Positions 17,201 through 25,217 of a stretch of 64,000 bases of DNA are shown in pieces. Below the pieces are notes generated by a model. That model was not told the DNA's origin, ran no database searches, and saw nothing but the letters and a program-made list of their open reading frames with translations. The stretch lies in the NCBI GenBank assembly GCA_018052735.1, contig JAGPMT010000003.1:1-64000 (forward strand), in the 5' to 3' direction. Source of the stretch: Phycisphaerae bacterium. Lineage in GTDB: Bacteria > Planctomycetota > Phycisphaerae > Sedimentisphaerales > Anaerohalosphaeraceae. The position numbers and the translations under genes were made by a program. The stretch's first letter is position 1; every line of letters starts with the position of its first letter.

Positions 17201-17878
17201 CATTTGAGCCGGATTTTTCAGAACAACTATCTTTCTCCCCGCTCGCCTTACTGCTCGCTGGCTATCCCCAAACAGGGTATTGGAAGCTGGTGCGATTTTG
17301 CCAGAACATTTGAAGTTGACGATTCCGGCTTGATCGCGGCAGGGCGGGACAGCGAAGGGCGTTTTGTGCTGCCGCAGGGGATTTGCTTTGCGGTGCCGCA
17401 GAACCGGAATGCACAGAACGTTGTATTTGTTTCCCAGTGGGATAATTATCCCCGCAAGGCGGTTATTCCTTTGTCTGGCAGGGCCCGGCAGATCTATTTG
17501 CTGATGGCCGGCACGACGAATTCGATGCAGAGCCGCTTTGATAATGGGCAAGTCATTGCGGCATACGCCGACGGCTCGACAGAGCGGCTTGCGCTGCATA
17601 ATCCGACGACGTGGTGGCCGATTGACCAAGATTATTATATAGATGACTATGCATTCAGGCGTCCGGAACCGGTGCCGCCGCGGATCCATCTCAAGACCGG
17701 TCAGGTACGGATTCTGGACGTTTCGGACTTTACCGACAGCAAGGCAGTCGTGCCCGGCGGGGCGGCAACAGTGCTGGATCTAGCGCTGCGCGAGGATAAG
17801 GAACTGTGCGGGCTGACGGTAGAGGCGCTTGCCAATGAAGTCATCATCGGATTGATGGGTATAACGCTGGTACGTTAG
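14210..17878 (+). CDS. Large secreted DUF4450-like (alpha/alpha)6 protein, putative glycosidase
   Basis: The protein has 1222 residues with a signal peptide (hydrophobic FLLPAGLLVCGLLCAAS). The N-terminal beta-sandwich (about 40-330) has FNRPLYGGPTAFRADAGDKPEF, which I recognise as the DUF4450 type. Residues about 330-720 look like an alpha-hairpin toroid with aromatic and acidic clusters (HYDMNLVYIDTLIRHLLWTGD, WYGEWKDLLG, MTSWYDAVRGEAQRDFGD). The remaining 500 residues form several beta domains with no motif I recognise. The reaction is unknown. Its place between GH28-GH105 and PL10-CE12 points to a pectin or rhamnogalacturonan substrate. ATG 14210 lies inside the end of the previous gene, which suggests translational coupling. 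Confidence 0.75.
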   Translation: MQTKTIRPPFLLPAGLLVCGLLCAASPFNPPERIRAERPAAETRMARPLRYRPDNLDFVIENGSEFFNRPLYGGPTAFRADAGDKPEFSLYLPGQGGNLRLGIQSSGRGKWLHEADRIVSRYRPQAMLYEIHDALLGDGVIQLSAMALYEGDGLIVKAELQNAGNKPLELVFAFGGAGGKRGQRGGDIGCESEPISQFFQLRPENCRGNQFTVNGNQFLLQSSIASIAGIFPKGAKLAIADAQHWNAFLQLLASAGTFCQLPVVVGSVKLSDSQPVFAVLVRQTSGSFQLDADRLEALYRQTEQRREQIASQVKIETPDPYINAAAAALCAAADALWDEPQGSVMHGAAAWRAPYAGWRGPYANDAFGWHDRSKRHLTYWAGRQNTKPPADTPMGADAQFNLARSHTAKQTSGDIGGKHYDMNLVYIDTLIRHLLWTGDIAFAEQLWPVIERHLAWEQRLFRRTFGPDNLPLYEAYAAIWASDDLQYHGGGVTYASAYNYYHNRMIARLAKRLGKDPSPYEKEAELILKAMRSCLWLQECGWYGEWKDLLGLQLVHPNAGLWTFYHTIDSEAASPIEAWQMSRFTDTQIAHIPVYGDAIPKGHYFVLPTTSWMPYAWSTNNTAMAETAHAALAYWQTGRADKAFSLFKGCILDSMYMGTCPGNAQMTSWYDAVRGEAQRDFGDSVGICARAVVEGLFGIRPDALAGELKIQPGFPSDWDNAAIQHPDLEFSFRRAGMKETYLVRPKFSGPMPLRLTVKARYADIETAAVNGTEARWNCLQEAVDCPQIEICWPAAERYEVEIVWKGQKPARPQAAAIQAQQTRMQAIFDGAMVKEVLDPQQVLSGVEVKDDFFRASPAGLTGHRTVFARLEQGPMVWLEPVMFELRPPLEIIASSVQPPEGVCFRIQNNTPKMIDVPAVIRAGRQSQKRPLQIASQGISEEIVLKASDWQLLAGSNRITVELADGRTVEGIVVNWKISLQNQPLQWEVINLKPYYNDHLSRIFQNNYLSPRSPYCSLAIPKQGIGSWCDFARTFEVDDSGLIAAGRDSEGRFVLPQGICFAVPQNRNAQNVVFVSQWDNYPRKAVIPLSGRARQIYLLMAGTTNSMQSRFDNGQVIAAYADGSTERLALHNPTTWWPIDQDYYIDDYAFRRPEPVPPRIHLKTGQVRILDVSDFTDSKAVVPGGAATVLDLALREDKELCGLTVEALANEVIIGLMGITLVR

Positions 17879-17910
17879 GATAATCAACAAAAAATGAGGA
17901 AAAGCAGCTT

Positions 17911-19614
17911 ATGAAAACATTATACGCAATCAACGGCCGCACTCTTTTTTTGAAGGCGGCGGCTGTGCTGCTGTGCCTTTGCGGGATGGGCGCACAGGCA
18001 ACAGTGTATTGGGACAGATATGCAGCGAAACCGGATGAATGGTTCGGCGGCCCAGAAGCCCGAAAAATAGCAGACAATATTCTCACTTGGCAGGACGCAC
18101 ACGGCAGCTGGCCTAAAAATCTGGATACGGCTTCCAAGCCCTTTTCCGGCAGCCGGAAAGATATCGAAGGAACCTTTGACAATCAAGCGACCACAGGGGA
18201 AATGCGTTTTCTGGCCCGTGCTTACAAAGCAACGCAGGATTTGCGTTATCAGGAGGCGTTTCTCAAGGCGCTGGATTTGATTATTCAGGCACAGTATCCC
18301 ACCGGCGGCTGGCCGCAGTCTTATCCGCCGGGCAAAGACTACTCCCGCCATATTACCTTTAATGATGGGGCAATGGTGCGGCTGATGGAGCTGCTTGAGG
18401 ACATTGCCTCTGAGCCGGCGTATGATTTTGTCGATGCCTCCCGCCGCCAGATGTGCCGGCAGGCCTTTGAAAACGGCGTCCAATGCATTCTTAAATGCCA
18501 GATACGTGTCAATGGAAAACTGACGGTTTGGTGTGCGCAGCATGACGAGATGGATTACAGCCCGCGTCCGGCGCGAACGTATGAGCTGGCGTCGCTGAGC
18601 GGGGGCGAAAGCGCAGAGATTCTGCGGCTTCTGATGGAGCTGGACAATCCGAGCCCTGCCGTTATCGAGGCCATTCAGGCCGGCGTACAGTGGTATGAAT
18701 CATCCAAAATTGAGGGCATTCGCATAGCGCTGGTAAACGGCCAGCCGACGGCTGTCAGCGACCCGCAGGCCAAACCGATGTGGGCGCGTTTTTATGAAAT
18801 CCAGACAAATCGGCCGTTCTTCTGCGACCGCGACGGGATTCCAAAGTATGATTACAACCAGCTTGGTCTTGAACGCCGTAAGGGGTACGCTTGGTATGGC
18901 AATTGGGGCGAAGACGTTTTTAAAAATTACCAGAAATGGCGTCAGCGATGGGAACATCTTATGGTTGCCGAAGGGACAAAAATTCTGCTGATTATAGGTG
19001 ATTCGACTGTCTGCAGCTGGCCCGAAACGGATGCACGGCGGGGATGGGGGCAGTATATTCAGCCGTACTTTATGGATGCGGTTAAAGTCATCAATCATGC
19101 CCGCAGCGGGCGAAGCACCAAGACCTTTATCAAAGAAGGATTGTGGAGCAAAGCACTGGCGGTCAAACCCGATTGGGTACTGATTCAGTTCGGGCACAAT
19201 GATTCCCATGACCCAAACAGGCCGGAATCGACAAATGCAGACACGGATTATTCGGATTATCTGCGGTACTATATTGACCAATCGCGTGCGGCAGGAGCGA
19301 TACCAGTACTGATAACGCCGATGCATCGTCGAAACTTTGATTCCCGCGGGAAAATGAAGGATGTCCTGCTGCCTTATGCCAATGCGATGAAAAAAGTCGC
19401 AAATGAAAAGAAAGTTGCTCTTGTGGATTTGCATAAGTCCAGCGGAGAACTTTTTGAATCGTTAGGTCCGGCCGGTTCTGAGGAACTGGCCAATCAGGCC
19501 GGTGACAAAACACACTTCAACCAAAAAGGTGCAAAACTGATGGCGGAGCTGGTTATGAGGGATTTGCCGAATGTTGAGCCGTCCTTAAAAAAGTATATAA
19601 AAGAGCAAAAATAG
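17911..19614 (+). CDS. Bifunctional PL10 pectate lyase / CE12 rhamnogalacturonan acetylesterase
   Basis: The protein has 567 residues with a signal peptide (cleavage near GAQATV). Residues about 30-350 are a PL10 pectate lyase: ADNILTWQDAHGSWPKN, TFDNQATTGEMRFLARA, PTGGWPQSYP and ITFNDGAMVRLM. Residues about 355-560 are an SGNH-fold CE12 esterase with GDSTVCSW (nucleophile Ser), ARSGRST, QFGHNDSHD and DKTHFNQKGA (catalytic Asp/His). It would remove acetyl groups and cleave the galacturonan backbone by elimination. It is the last gene of the pectin operon, 32 bp after the DUF4450-like gene, with a GAGG ribosome binding site. Confidence 0.92.
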   Translation: MKTLYAINGRTLFLKAAAVLLCLCGMGAQATVYWDRYAAKPDEWFGGPEARKIADNILTWQDAHGSWPKNLDTASKPFSGSRKDIEGTFDNQATTGEMRFLARAYKATQDLRYQEAFLKALDLIIQAQYPTGGWPQSYPPGKDYSRHITFNDGAMVRLMELLEDIASEPAYDFVDASRRQMCRQAFENGVQCILKCQIRVNGKLTVWCAQHDEMDYSPRPARTYELASLSGGESAEILRLLMELDNPSPAVIEAIQAGVQWYESSKIEGIRIALVNGQPTAVSDPQAKPMWARFYEIQTNRPFFCDRDGIPKYDYNQLGLERRKGYAWYGNWGEDVFKNYQKWRQRWEHLMVAEGTKILLIIGDSTVCSWPETDARRGWGQYIQPYFMDAVKVINHARSGRSTKTFIKEGLWSKALAVKPDWVLIQFGHNDSHDPNRPESTNADTDYSDYLRYYIDQSRAAGAIPVLITPMHRRNFDSRGKMKDVLLPYANAMKKVANEKKVALVDLHKSSGELFESLGPAGSEELANQAGDKTHFNQKGAKLMAELVMRDLPNVEPSLKKYIKEQK

Positions 19615-19694
19615 AGACAATATGAAAAAAAGTTATTTTTTTTTATTTTTGTGTAAGAAGAAAGGGTGATAAAAGCAATTACAGAAGGGGGATA

Positions 19695-20246
19695 ATGAGT
19701 AAAGAAGATATGGAGTCAGATAAAATAAAATCTGAGGAATTGGCGGTTTTTTGGGCACAGCACCAGCCGGCTATCGCAGGATTTGTCTGCTCACTGGTTC
19801 CGAATTTTCAGGATGCCGATGATATTCTGCAGAATGTGGCGGTTATTACTGTCGAGAAATTTGATGAGTATGACCGCAGCAAGCCGTTTGTCGGGTGGGC
19901 CATTGGCATTGCCCGCAATCTGATTCTAAAGTATTACTCGGACAAGAAAAAGGACAGGATTACACTGGATTCCAAGGCCATTGAAAACATATCGCGCGTT
20001 TATGAAGCCGAGATGCAGACATTCAGCAGCCATAAAACGATGGTTGAAAATGCGATGGAGCGGTGCCTCGAACAACTGAAAGGCCGATGGCGTATTTTGG
20101 TGGAGATGTATTATCTCCGGGAATTCTCCACCGCTCGCATTGCCCAGCAGCTGGGTATGACGCCGGGCAATGTGTTGACCTCGCTTCATCGTGTCCGTGC
20201 AGCATTGCGGGATTGTGTAGCCAATCGGATCAAGCGGGAAGCATGA
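19695..20246 (+). CDS. ECF-type RNA polymerase sigma factor
   Basis: The protein has 183 residues. Region 2 (about 25-90) shows DADDILQNVAVITVEKF and FVGWAIGIARNLI; region 4 (about 125-178) shows LEQLKGRWRILVEMYYLREFSTARIAQQLGMTPGNV. This matches the planctomycete/verrucomicrobial ECF families. Its stop overlaps the start of the FecR gene (ATGATG at 20243), so the two are translationally coupled and the FecR protein is its likely membrane regulator. AAGGGG (19685-19690) precedes ATG 19695. Confidence 0.93.
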   Translation: MSKEDMESDKIKSEELAVFWAQHQPAIAGFVCSLVPNFQDADDILQNVAVITVEKFDEYDRSKPFVGWAIGIARNLILKYYSDKKKDRITLDSKAIENISRVYEAEMQTFSSHKTMVENAMERCLEQLKGRWRILVEMYYLREFSTARIAQQLGMTPGNVLTSLHRVRAALRDCVANRIKREA

Positions 20247-21967
20247 TGCATGAAAATTTGGACAAATTGGTCAGCCAATTCCTTTATGATCAGGCGTCCA
20301 TGACGCCGGATCAGGCAGAGCAGTTGTCCAGCTGGATCAGCCGCAGTCCGGACAATGCCCGCCATTTTGTTCGGTCTGCGATATTTCATCGCTGCATTCA
20401 CGATTACTTTGTCTGTTCGGATAATGTTCGCGACGCAATGCTGCATTTTTCGGCCGATACGCTGCAGTTTAATAAAGAAGCTTCCGATGTATTCAATCCT
20501 GAAATATGGCGTCTTTTGTCGGAGACAGAAAACACGGCGCCGGCGGTAGAGTGTTCCCCGCCCACAGCTTCGCGGCAGCCGGCCGGAATTCAGAAAATAA
20601 AGGTTGAAAAAGTGCCGCGGAAAATCAGCAGGTTATCGCTTGCAACGCTGGTTGTATCTTTGGCGGCGCTGCTATTTGCTGTTGTCTATGTACAGGTTGT
20701 TCCGGTTGCGGTTCACGAAGAAGTGGCGACAGTGGCCGATACGCTGAATGCCCAATGGGCCGATTCGGATGAATCCCTCAAAAGCGGCGATCGGCTGCGC
20801 ACCAACACACCGCCGCTGCTGCTTCGCAAGGGCATCGTGAAGCTGGTCTTTGATAATGACACAAGCGTATTGGTGGAAGCGCCGGCGGAGTTTGTGTTAG
20901 TAGCCGGCGACCAGATGAATCTGAATTACGGCCGGGCTTATGCCATTGTGCCGCGGCAGGCCATCGGCTTTACGATAACAACGCCCAATTCCAAGATTAT
21001 CGATTTGGGGACAGAATTCGGTGTGCAGGTGGACTTGGGCCAAATCACCCAGCTGCATGTGGTCAAGGGCAAAACGACGCTTGTGGCGGGCCGGGAAAGC
21101 CTTAAGACGACTCTGGAAGTCAATCAGGGACAGGCCAAAAAAATCACCAGCCAATCGGAGGTTGCGGATATTCAATGCGATAGCCGGCTGTTTGTGCGGG
21201 ATATCCAGTCCAAGCGAAATATCATCTGGCGGGGCGGGCCATTGGATATTGCGGATATGGTCGGCGGGGGCAATGGTCTGGGAACCGGCAAGCCCAATAC
21301 GGGCATTCGCTGGGAGGACGGCTGTTTTGTCTCCGCAAGCGATTATTATGTCGGTCAGCGGGAACAGGGGAGCGGCCTTTTTATCTCGGTGCCTGACAGT
21401 CTGTTTATCGAGGGCATTTTTGTGCCCAACAGTGAAAACGGACCTATTGCCCTATGTGCCGATGCGAGCCTGAAATGGAATCTGCCCCAGACGCGCGGGC
21501 AGTATTGCTACAATATCAATAACGCCGGCACAATCAGCCGCGGTAGCGGCCGGATTCCCTTTCACAGGCAAATACTGGGCGGGCGTCCCTGCGGCACGCC
21601 GGACAATCCGGCTGTTTCGATGCATGCCAATGCCGGCCTGACCCTGAATCTGGAGAAAATACGGCAGTATTATAACGGGATGCCGATTGTTTCTTTTACC
21701 GCGCTGTGCGGATTTTCGGAAACCTATTTTGAGTATGCGGCCAAAGTGGATCCGGAATTGATTCCGCAGGCGGATTTCTATGTGCTGGTGGACGGACAAG
21801 AGCGTTTTGTCCGCAAAGATATGACACCCAATGACAAGCCCTGTTCAATATATGTTGCGTTGGGTCCGAATGACCGTTATCTGACGCTGGCGACAACCGC
21901 CGGCAGCGACCAGAAAGTGTCCTATGACTGGTGTCTGTTTGCCTGTCCGCGGCTGAATATGGAATAA
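20243..21967 (+). CDS. FecR-domain transmembrane regulator, partner of the ECF sigma factor
   Basis: The protein has 574 residues. The cytoplasmic N-terminus (1-130; QFLYDQASMTPDQAEQLSSWI) is the short anti-sigma-like segment seen in planctomycete FecR proteins. One membrane helix lies at about 131-153. A periplasmic FecR domain follows (about 160-305; SGDRLRT, LVFDNDTSVLVEAPAEF, IIDLGTEFGVQV, HVVKGKTTL). The remaining 250 residues are beta-rich (GGGNGLGTG and an aromatic-rich region) and unrecognised, possibly a ligand-sensing domain. FecR proteins transmit outer-membrane or periplasmic signals to ECF factors. A carbohydrate signal is inferred from the pectin genes on both sides. Confidence 0.85.
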   Translation: MMHENLDKLVSQFLYDQASMTPDQAEQLSSWISRSPDNARHFVRSAIFHRCIHDYFVCSDNVRDAMLHFSADTLQFNKEASDVFNPEIWRLLSETENTAPAVECSPPTASRQPAGIQKIKVEKVPRKISRLSLATLVVSLAALLFAVVYVQVVPVAVHEEVATVADTLNAQWADSDESLKSGDRLRTNTPPLLLRKGIVKLVFDNDTSVLVEAPAEFVLVAGDQMNLNYGRAYAIVPRQAIGFTITTPNSKIIDLGTEFGVQVDLGQITQLHVVKGKTTLVAGRESLKTTLEVNQGQAKKITSQSEVADIQCDSRLFVRDIQSKRNIIWRGGPLDIADMVGGGNGLGTGKPNTGIRWEDGCFVSASDYYVGQREQGSGLFISVPDSLFIEGIFVPNSENGPIALCADASLKWNLPQTRGQYCYNINNAGTISRGSGRIPFHRQILGGRPCGTPDNPAVSMHANAGLTLNLEKIRQYYNGMPIVSFTALCGFSETYFEYAAKVDPELIPQADFYVLVDGQERFVRKDMTPNDKPCSIYVALGPNDRYLTLATTAGSDQKVSYDWCLFACPRLNME

Positions 21968-21993
21968 CAGAAGAAGACAGAAAGGAAATTGTT

Positions 21994-22737
21994 ATGAAAA
22001 CCAAAAAAGGTTTTACATTGATTGAGCTGCTGGTTGTTATAGCGATTATTGCGCTGCTGCTGTCCATTATAATGCCGGCCTTGAGGAAGGCCAAGGAGTA
22101 TGCCAAGAAGGTTATCTGCCAGTCGAATCAGCATCAGTTCGGCGTGGTGATTGCCACCTATGGCACCGAGTTTAACTACAATTTCAGAAATTATAAAACC
22201 GCAGTTGGTCTGAATGCCACCCAGCTGGCGCGTTCGTGGTTCTGGGTCAACGGCACGGGCGATTATGCCCACGAAGCCGAACCCCGCGCGATTCGGTTTA
22301 TTATGAACAGCGGTCTGCTACCGGACCGGCGGGTCTTTTTCTGTCCGAGCATGAATAATTTATCACATGACAAGAATTATGTGGCCGGCAGTCTGGTACC
22401 GCAGAATACCGAGGTGATCTACCGCAATGGGCAGACGCCGCTGTTCTGGGGGACTTTTGTATGGCTGTGGAAAAAGGAGATGCGGGAGGATGTAGTTTCC
22501 ATCAACAATCTGTCCAGCGGGGCGATGATGTGTGATATGACCAACGAGGCCTGGACACTGGGGGCAGGGACCAATGCGACACTTCAGAATTTTATGAACA
22601 ATATCCAATTAAAACGGACTTTCCAGCACGGCAATGTGCTGATGGACGATATGAGCGTTAAAAATCCCAGCGATAAGGACCCTGAACTGGTGTACTGGCT
22701 GTGGAATCACACGAAGTGGGCTGGGCGTTCGTATTAA
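21994..22737 (+). CDS. Pseudopilin-like protein
   Basis: The protein has 247 residues with the prepilin signature KKGFTLIELLVVIAIIALLL right after a five-residue leader and the post-helix KAKEYAKKVICQSNQHQFG. The C-terminal segment (FQHGNVLMDDMSV) is a weakened version of the H-X9-DG motif. ATG 21994 follows AAAGGAAA; an in-frame ATG at 21931 lies inside the FecR gene and is rejected because it would bury the leader. It lies 26 bp after the FecR gene, so sigma, FecR and pseudopilin look like one operon. Confidence 0.87.
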   Translation: MKTKKGFTLIELLVVIAIIALLLSIIMPALRKAKEYAKKVICQSNQHQFGVVIATYGTEFNYNFRNYKTAVGLNATQLARSWFWVNGTGDYAHEAEPRAIRFIMNSGLLPDRRVFFCPSMNNLSHDKNYVAGSLVPQNTEVIYRNGQTPLFWGTFVWLWKKEMREDVVSINNLSSGAMMCDMTNEAWTLGAGTNATLQNFMNNIQLKRTFQHGNVLMDDMSVKNPSDKDPELVYWLWNHTKWAGRSY

Positions 22738-22743
22738 GCGGGA

Positions 22744-22771
22744 GCGGAAAAGACGGGAATGTTCTTTCCGC
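22744..22771 (+). other. Intercistronic hairpin
   Basis: GCGGAAA-AGA can pair with TCT-TTCCGC with a small bulge, between the pseudopilin gene and the surface-protein gene. There is no T run, so processing or partial termination is possible. Confidence 0.4.
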
Positions 22772-22841
22772 CGACAAGTGAATAATGCGTTCTTTCGTTG
22801 TGTGCGGAAGACAGAATAAACTTTTTTTGCGGAGGTCAATT

Positions 22842-25079
22842 ATGATGAGAGTGAAACATTACTGGTTAGTAGGTCTGGTATGTCTGCTGGTGGTTGCTGC
22901 GGGGGCGTCGGCCAGCGTTACAGATCCGAATATTATTTCCAAAGTTGTGCGCTATAATCCCGACTCGGACAGCGGCGATACGGAGCCGAATCTGGTGCGA
23001 GGGGGGCTGCAGACGGGGGCACTTCCCTATACAGACCGTACGTTTGTTTTTGGAAGCGTGGGGCGGTTCACGGGCATTGATTATGTCCAGACCTGCGTCG
23101 ATGACAAGGATAATCCCAATTATCGGCTGGATGTAACCGTCAACAAAGCCGGCAAACTTTATCTGATTATTGACAACCGTGTCGGCAGCGGAACCGCCAA
23201 CGATACGACAACCCCGCCGGCATTGGGCAATGGGGTGATGGATTGGGTCTTGGCGATGGGCTTTACGCAGACGGCCTATACAGTCAATATCAGTACGCCG
23301 GCAACAGTGTATGAGCTGCCGGTTGCTGGAGCCGGCACTTACAGCTTAGGGGCACAGAATGACGGCACCAGCCGCGTGATGTATCTGGTGGCGGCTGCGC
23401 CGGCCGGATGGAACTTTGTGCCGGTGATTCAGGGAGTTCCTGCCGCAGTCCAAGTTGAGCCGGGGGAAAAATTAGAGATTGATGCAACCGTTACCGACGA
23501 TGACGGTCCGTCGGCTGTGACGGTTCAGTGGACAACCGTTTCTAAGCCGGAAGGGGCGACAGTCACCTATTCGCCGGATGCGGTCAGCGAAGATGTGGCA
23601 ATCAGTTTTTCAGATTTGGGCAATTATACGCTCAAACTGACGGCCTATGACGGGGAGAAGACAACGGAAGCCGTTATTCAGGCTGCTGTCAAGATTCCTG
23701 AATTTGCACTGGAGTGCACCAATTGGGTTGAGGCCTGCAATGATACAAATAAGGGACCGACGGCGCATTACAAGCCGACTTCCTATATGTATGTTCGCAA
23801 TCACAGTGCCCCGCGGCGGCGGATTGAGCTTATCAGCTATGATATTTCCAGCCTGAAGCAGCCCGGCAAGGCGATTGCCAATTCGTTTATTTCCCTGCGG
23901 CGCCGAACAGGTCACAGTGCGGCTGTTTTGTCTGTTTACGGCGTTCGTGAAGAATTCGACAATTTTAATCTCGATACCGGTTCATGGAGCAATCTGCCGG
24001 GCCTTGCCAATACGCCGGTTCCGCCGATGACCGACCAGATTACGCTGGCATCGCTGGACCTTGCCGACCTTTCCGATCTGCTGCTGACATACGGCCCGAA
24101 TGTGCCGGCCGGCAGTGCGTGGTCGAACTCGCCGACATCCCCGGCGTTGGATGCATTTCTGAATGCAGATACGGACGGCACTGTGCTGCTGCTGTTTGTA
24201 ACCTTTACCCCCCAAGATGCTGACTTTGAGATTTTCTGCAAGGGTTATGATACAGCCAATTCTGAACCTGTAACCGGCAAGACGGGCATCGTTCTGCGCG
24301 GCAATGTGATGACCCAGACATGGGCTATCAATCCGTCTCCGGCGGTCAATTCCAGCCAGACGACCAAACTCAGTCAGCTTAGCTGGACGAATCCTGACGG
24401 CGAGGGCACTATTTCCTGCAATGTCTATATCGGTATGGGTGAACCCAATGCGCTGCTGCCGAATTACGGATTTACAACACTGGCAACGGGCATAACCGGC
24501 AATTCGGTTGCTATTCCGGCAGGACTGCTGGCAGGCGGCAATACCTACAAATGGATTGTGGACGTCTATGACAGCGGCACCGGCATTACAACCCGCGGCT
24601 ATGTCTGGAGCTTCAATGTACTGACCAATGCTGCGCCAACGGTGCAGATTGCAAATCCAATTCAGTATCTCTGGCTTGGCAATGCCGGCGACCCGGCTTC
24701 GGCGACAGCGGTTCTTGATGCTACAGCCAGTGACGACGGGCTTCTGATGCCCTTGACTTACTTCTGGGAGCAGTTAAGCGGTCCGGACGGTGCAGAAGTT
24801 GCCCTTGAGCCCAACAATGTAGAGGATAAGACGCTTATCCTGCCGGCGACAGGCATGTATGTATTTAAGCTGACGGTCAATGATGGCGAACACAGTGCAT
24901 CGGCCGCAGCCCAGATATTTGTCGGTGCTACGCCGTGCGATGCGGCCAAGGCCAAACCGGGTTATACGCCGCTGACAGGCGATTTCAACAATGACTGCTA
25001 TGTGGACCTGAATGACTTCAGCACATTTGCCTTGCAGTGGCTGGAATGCCATCCCTTTATGGATGCTCCATGCAGATAA
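22842..25079 (+). CDS. Secreted multidomain surface protein (PKD, DNRLRE, fibronectin-like, dockerin-like)
   Basis: The protein has 745 residues. After a signal peptide (cleavage near GASAS) come an unrecognised beta domain (about 25-190), a PKD/Ig-like domain (about 195-290; DATVTDDDGPS, LGNYTLKLTAYDGEK), a DNRLRE-like domain (about 295-490; LNADTDGTVLLLFVTF), a fibronectin-like part (about 505-615; LSWTNPDGEG, YKWIVDV), a second PKD domain (about 620-710) and a dockerin/EF-hand-like tail (TGDFNNDCYVDLNDFSTFALQW). It shares its domain order with the 6191 protein and probably binds polysaccharide or assembles surface complexes. GGAGG (22831-22835) supports ATG 22842. Confidence 0.83.
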   Translation: MMRVKHYWLVGLVCLLVVAAGASASVTDPNIISKVVRYNPDSDSGDTEPNLVRGGLQTGALPYTDRTFVFGSVGRFTGIDYVQTCVDDKDNPNYRLDVTVNKAGKLYLIIDNRVGSGTANDTTTPPALGNGVMDWVLAMGFTQTAYTVNISTPATVYELPVAGAGTYSLGAQNDGTSRVMYLVAAAPAGWNFVPVIQGVPAAVQVEPGEKLEIDATVTDDDGPSAVTVQWTTVSKPEGATVTYSPDAVSEDVAISFSDLGNYTLKLTAYDGEKTTEAVIQAAVKIPEFALECTNWVEACNDTNKGPTAHYKPTSYMYVRNHSAPRRRIELISYDISSLKQPGKAIANSFISLRRRTGHSAAVLSVYGVREEFDNFNLDTGSWSNLPGLANTPVPPMTDQITLASLDLADLSDLLLTYGPNVPAGSAWSNSPTSPALDAFLNADTDGTVLLLFVTFTPQDADFEIFCKGYDTANSEPVTGKTGIVLRGNVMTQTWAINPSPAVNSSQTTKLSQLSWTNPDGEGTISCNVYIGMGEPNALLPNYGFTTLATGITGNSVAIPAGLLAGGNTYKWIVDVYDSGTGITTRGYVWSFNVLTNAAPTVQIANPIQYLWLGNAGDPASATAVLDATASDDGLLMPLTYFWEQLSGPDGAEVALEPNNVEDKTLILPATGMYVFKLTVNDGEHSASAAAQIFVGATPCDAAKAKPGYTPLTGDFNNDCYVDLNDFSTFALQWLECHPFMDAPCR

Positions 25080-25111
25080 CGGTCTGAAAGCACACAGACT
25101 TTAATAAGATG

Positions 25112-25142
25112 GCGCCGGGTACTTGTTTTGTGTACCCGGTGC
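25112..25142 (+). terminator. Terminator-like hairpin
   Basis: An 11-bp stem (GCGCCGGGTAC at 25112-25122 with GTACCCGGTGC at 25132-25142, one G-T pair) follows the surface-protein gene by about 30 bases. The T run after it is weak (TATTCTTG). Confidence 0.55.
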
Positions 25143-25217
25143 TATTCTTGTATGGAAGGAAATACCAGAGCAGCGGGGGTTTCAATGTTGGATCAAATAA
25201 TGGGGGACTGTCGTTTA

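Noticed and set aside
25128-25217. N-terminal extension of the PL1 gene
   Set aside because: It runs through the upstream terminator-like hairpin's downstream flank and destroys the signal peptide; ATG 25218 explains the protein better.
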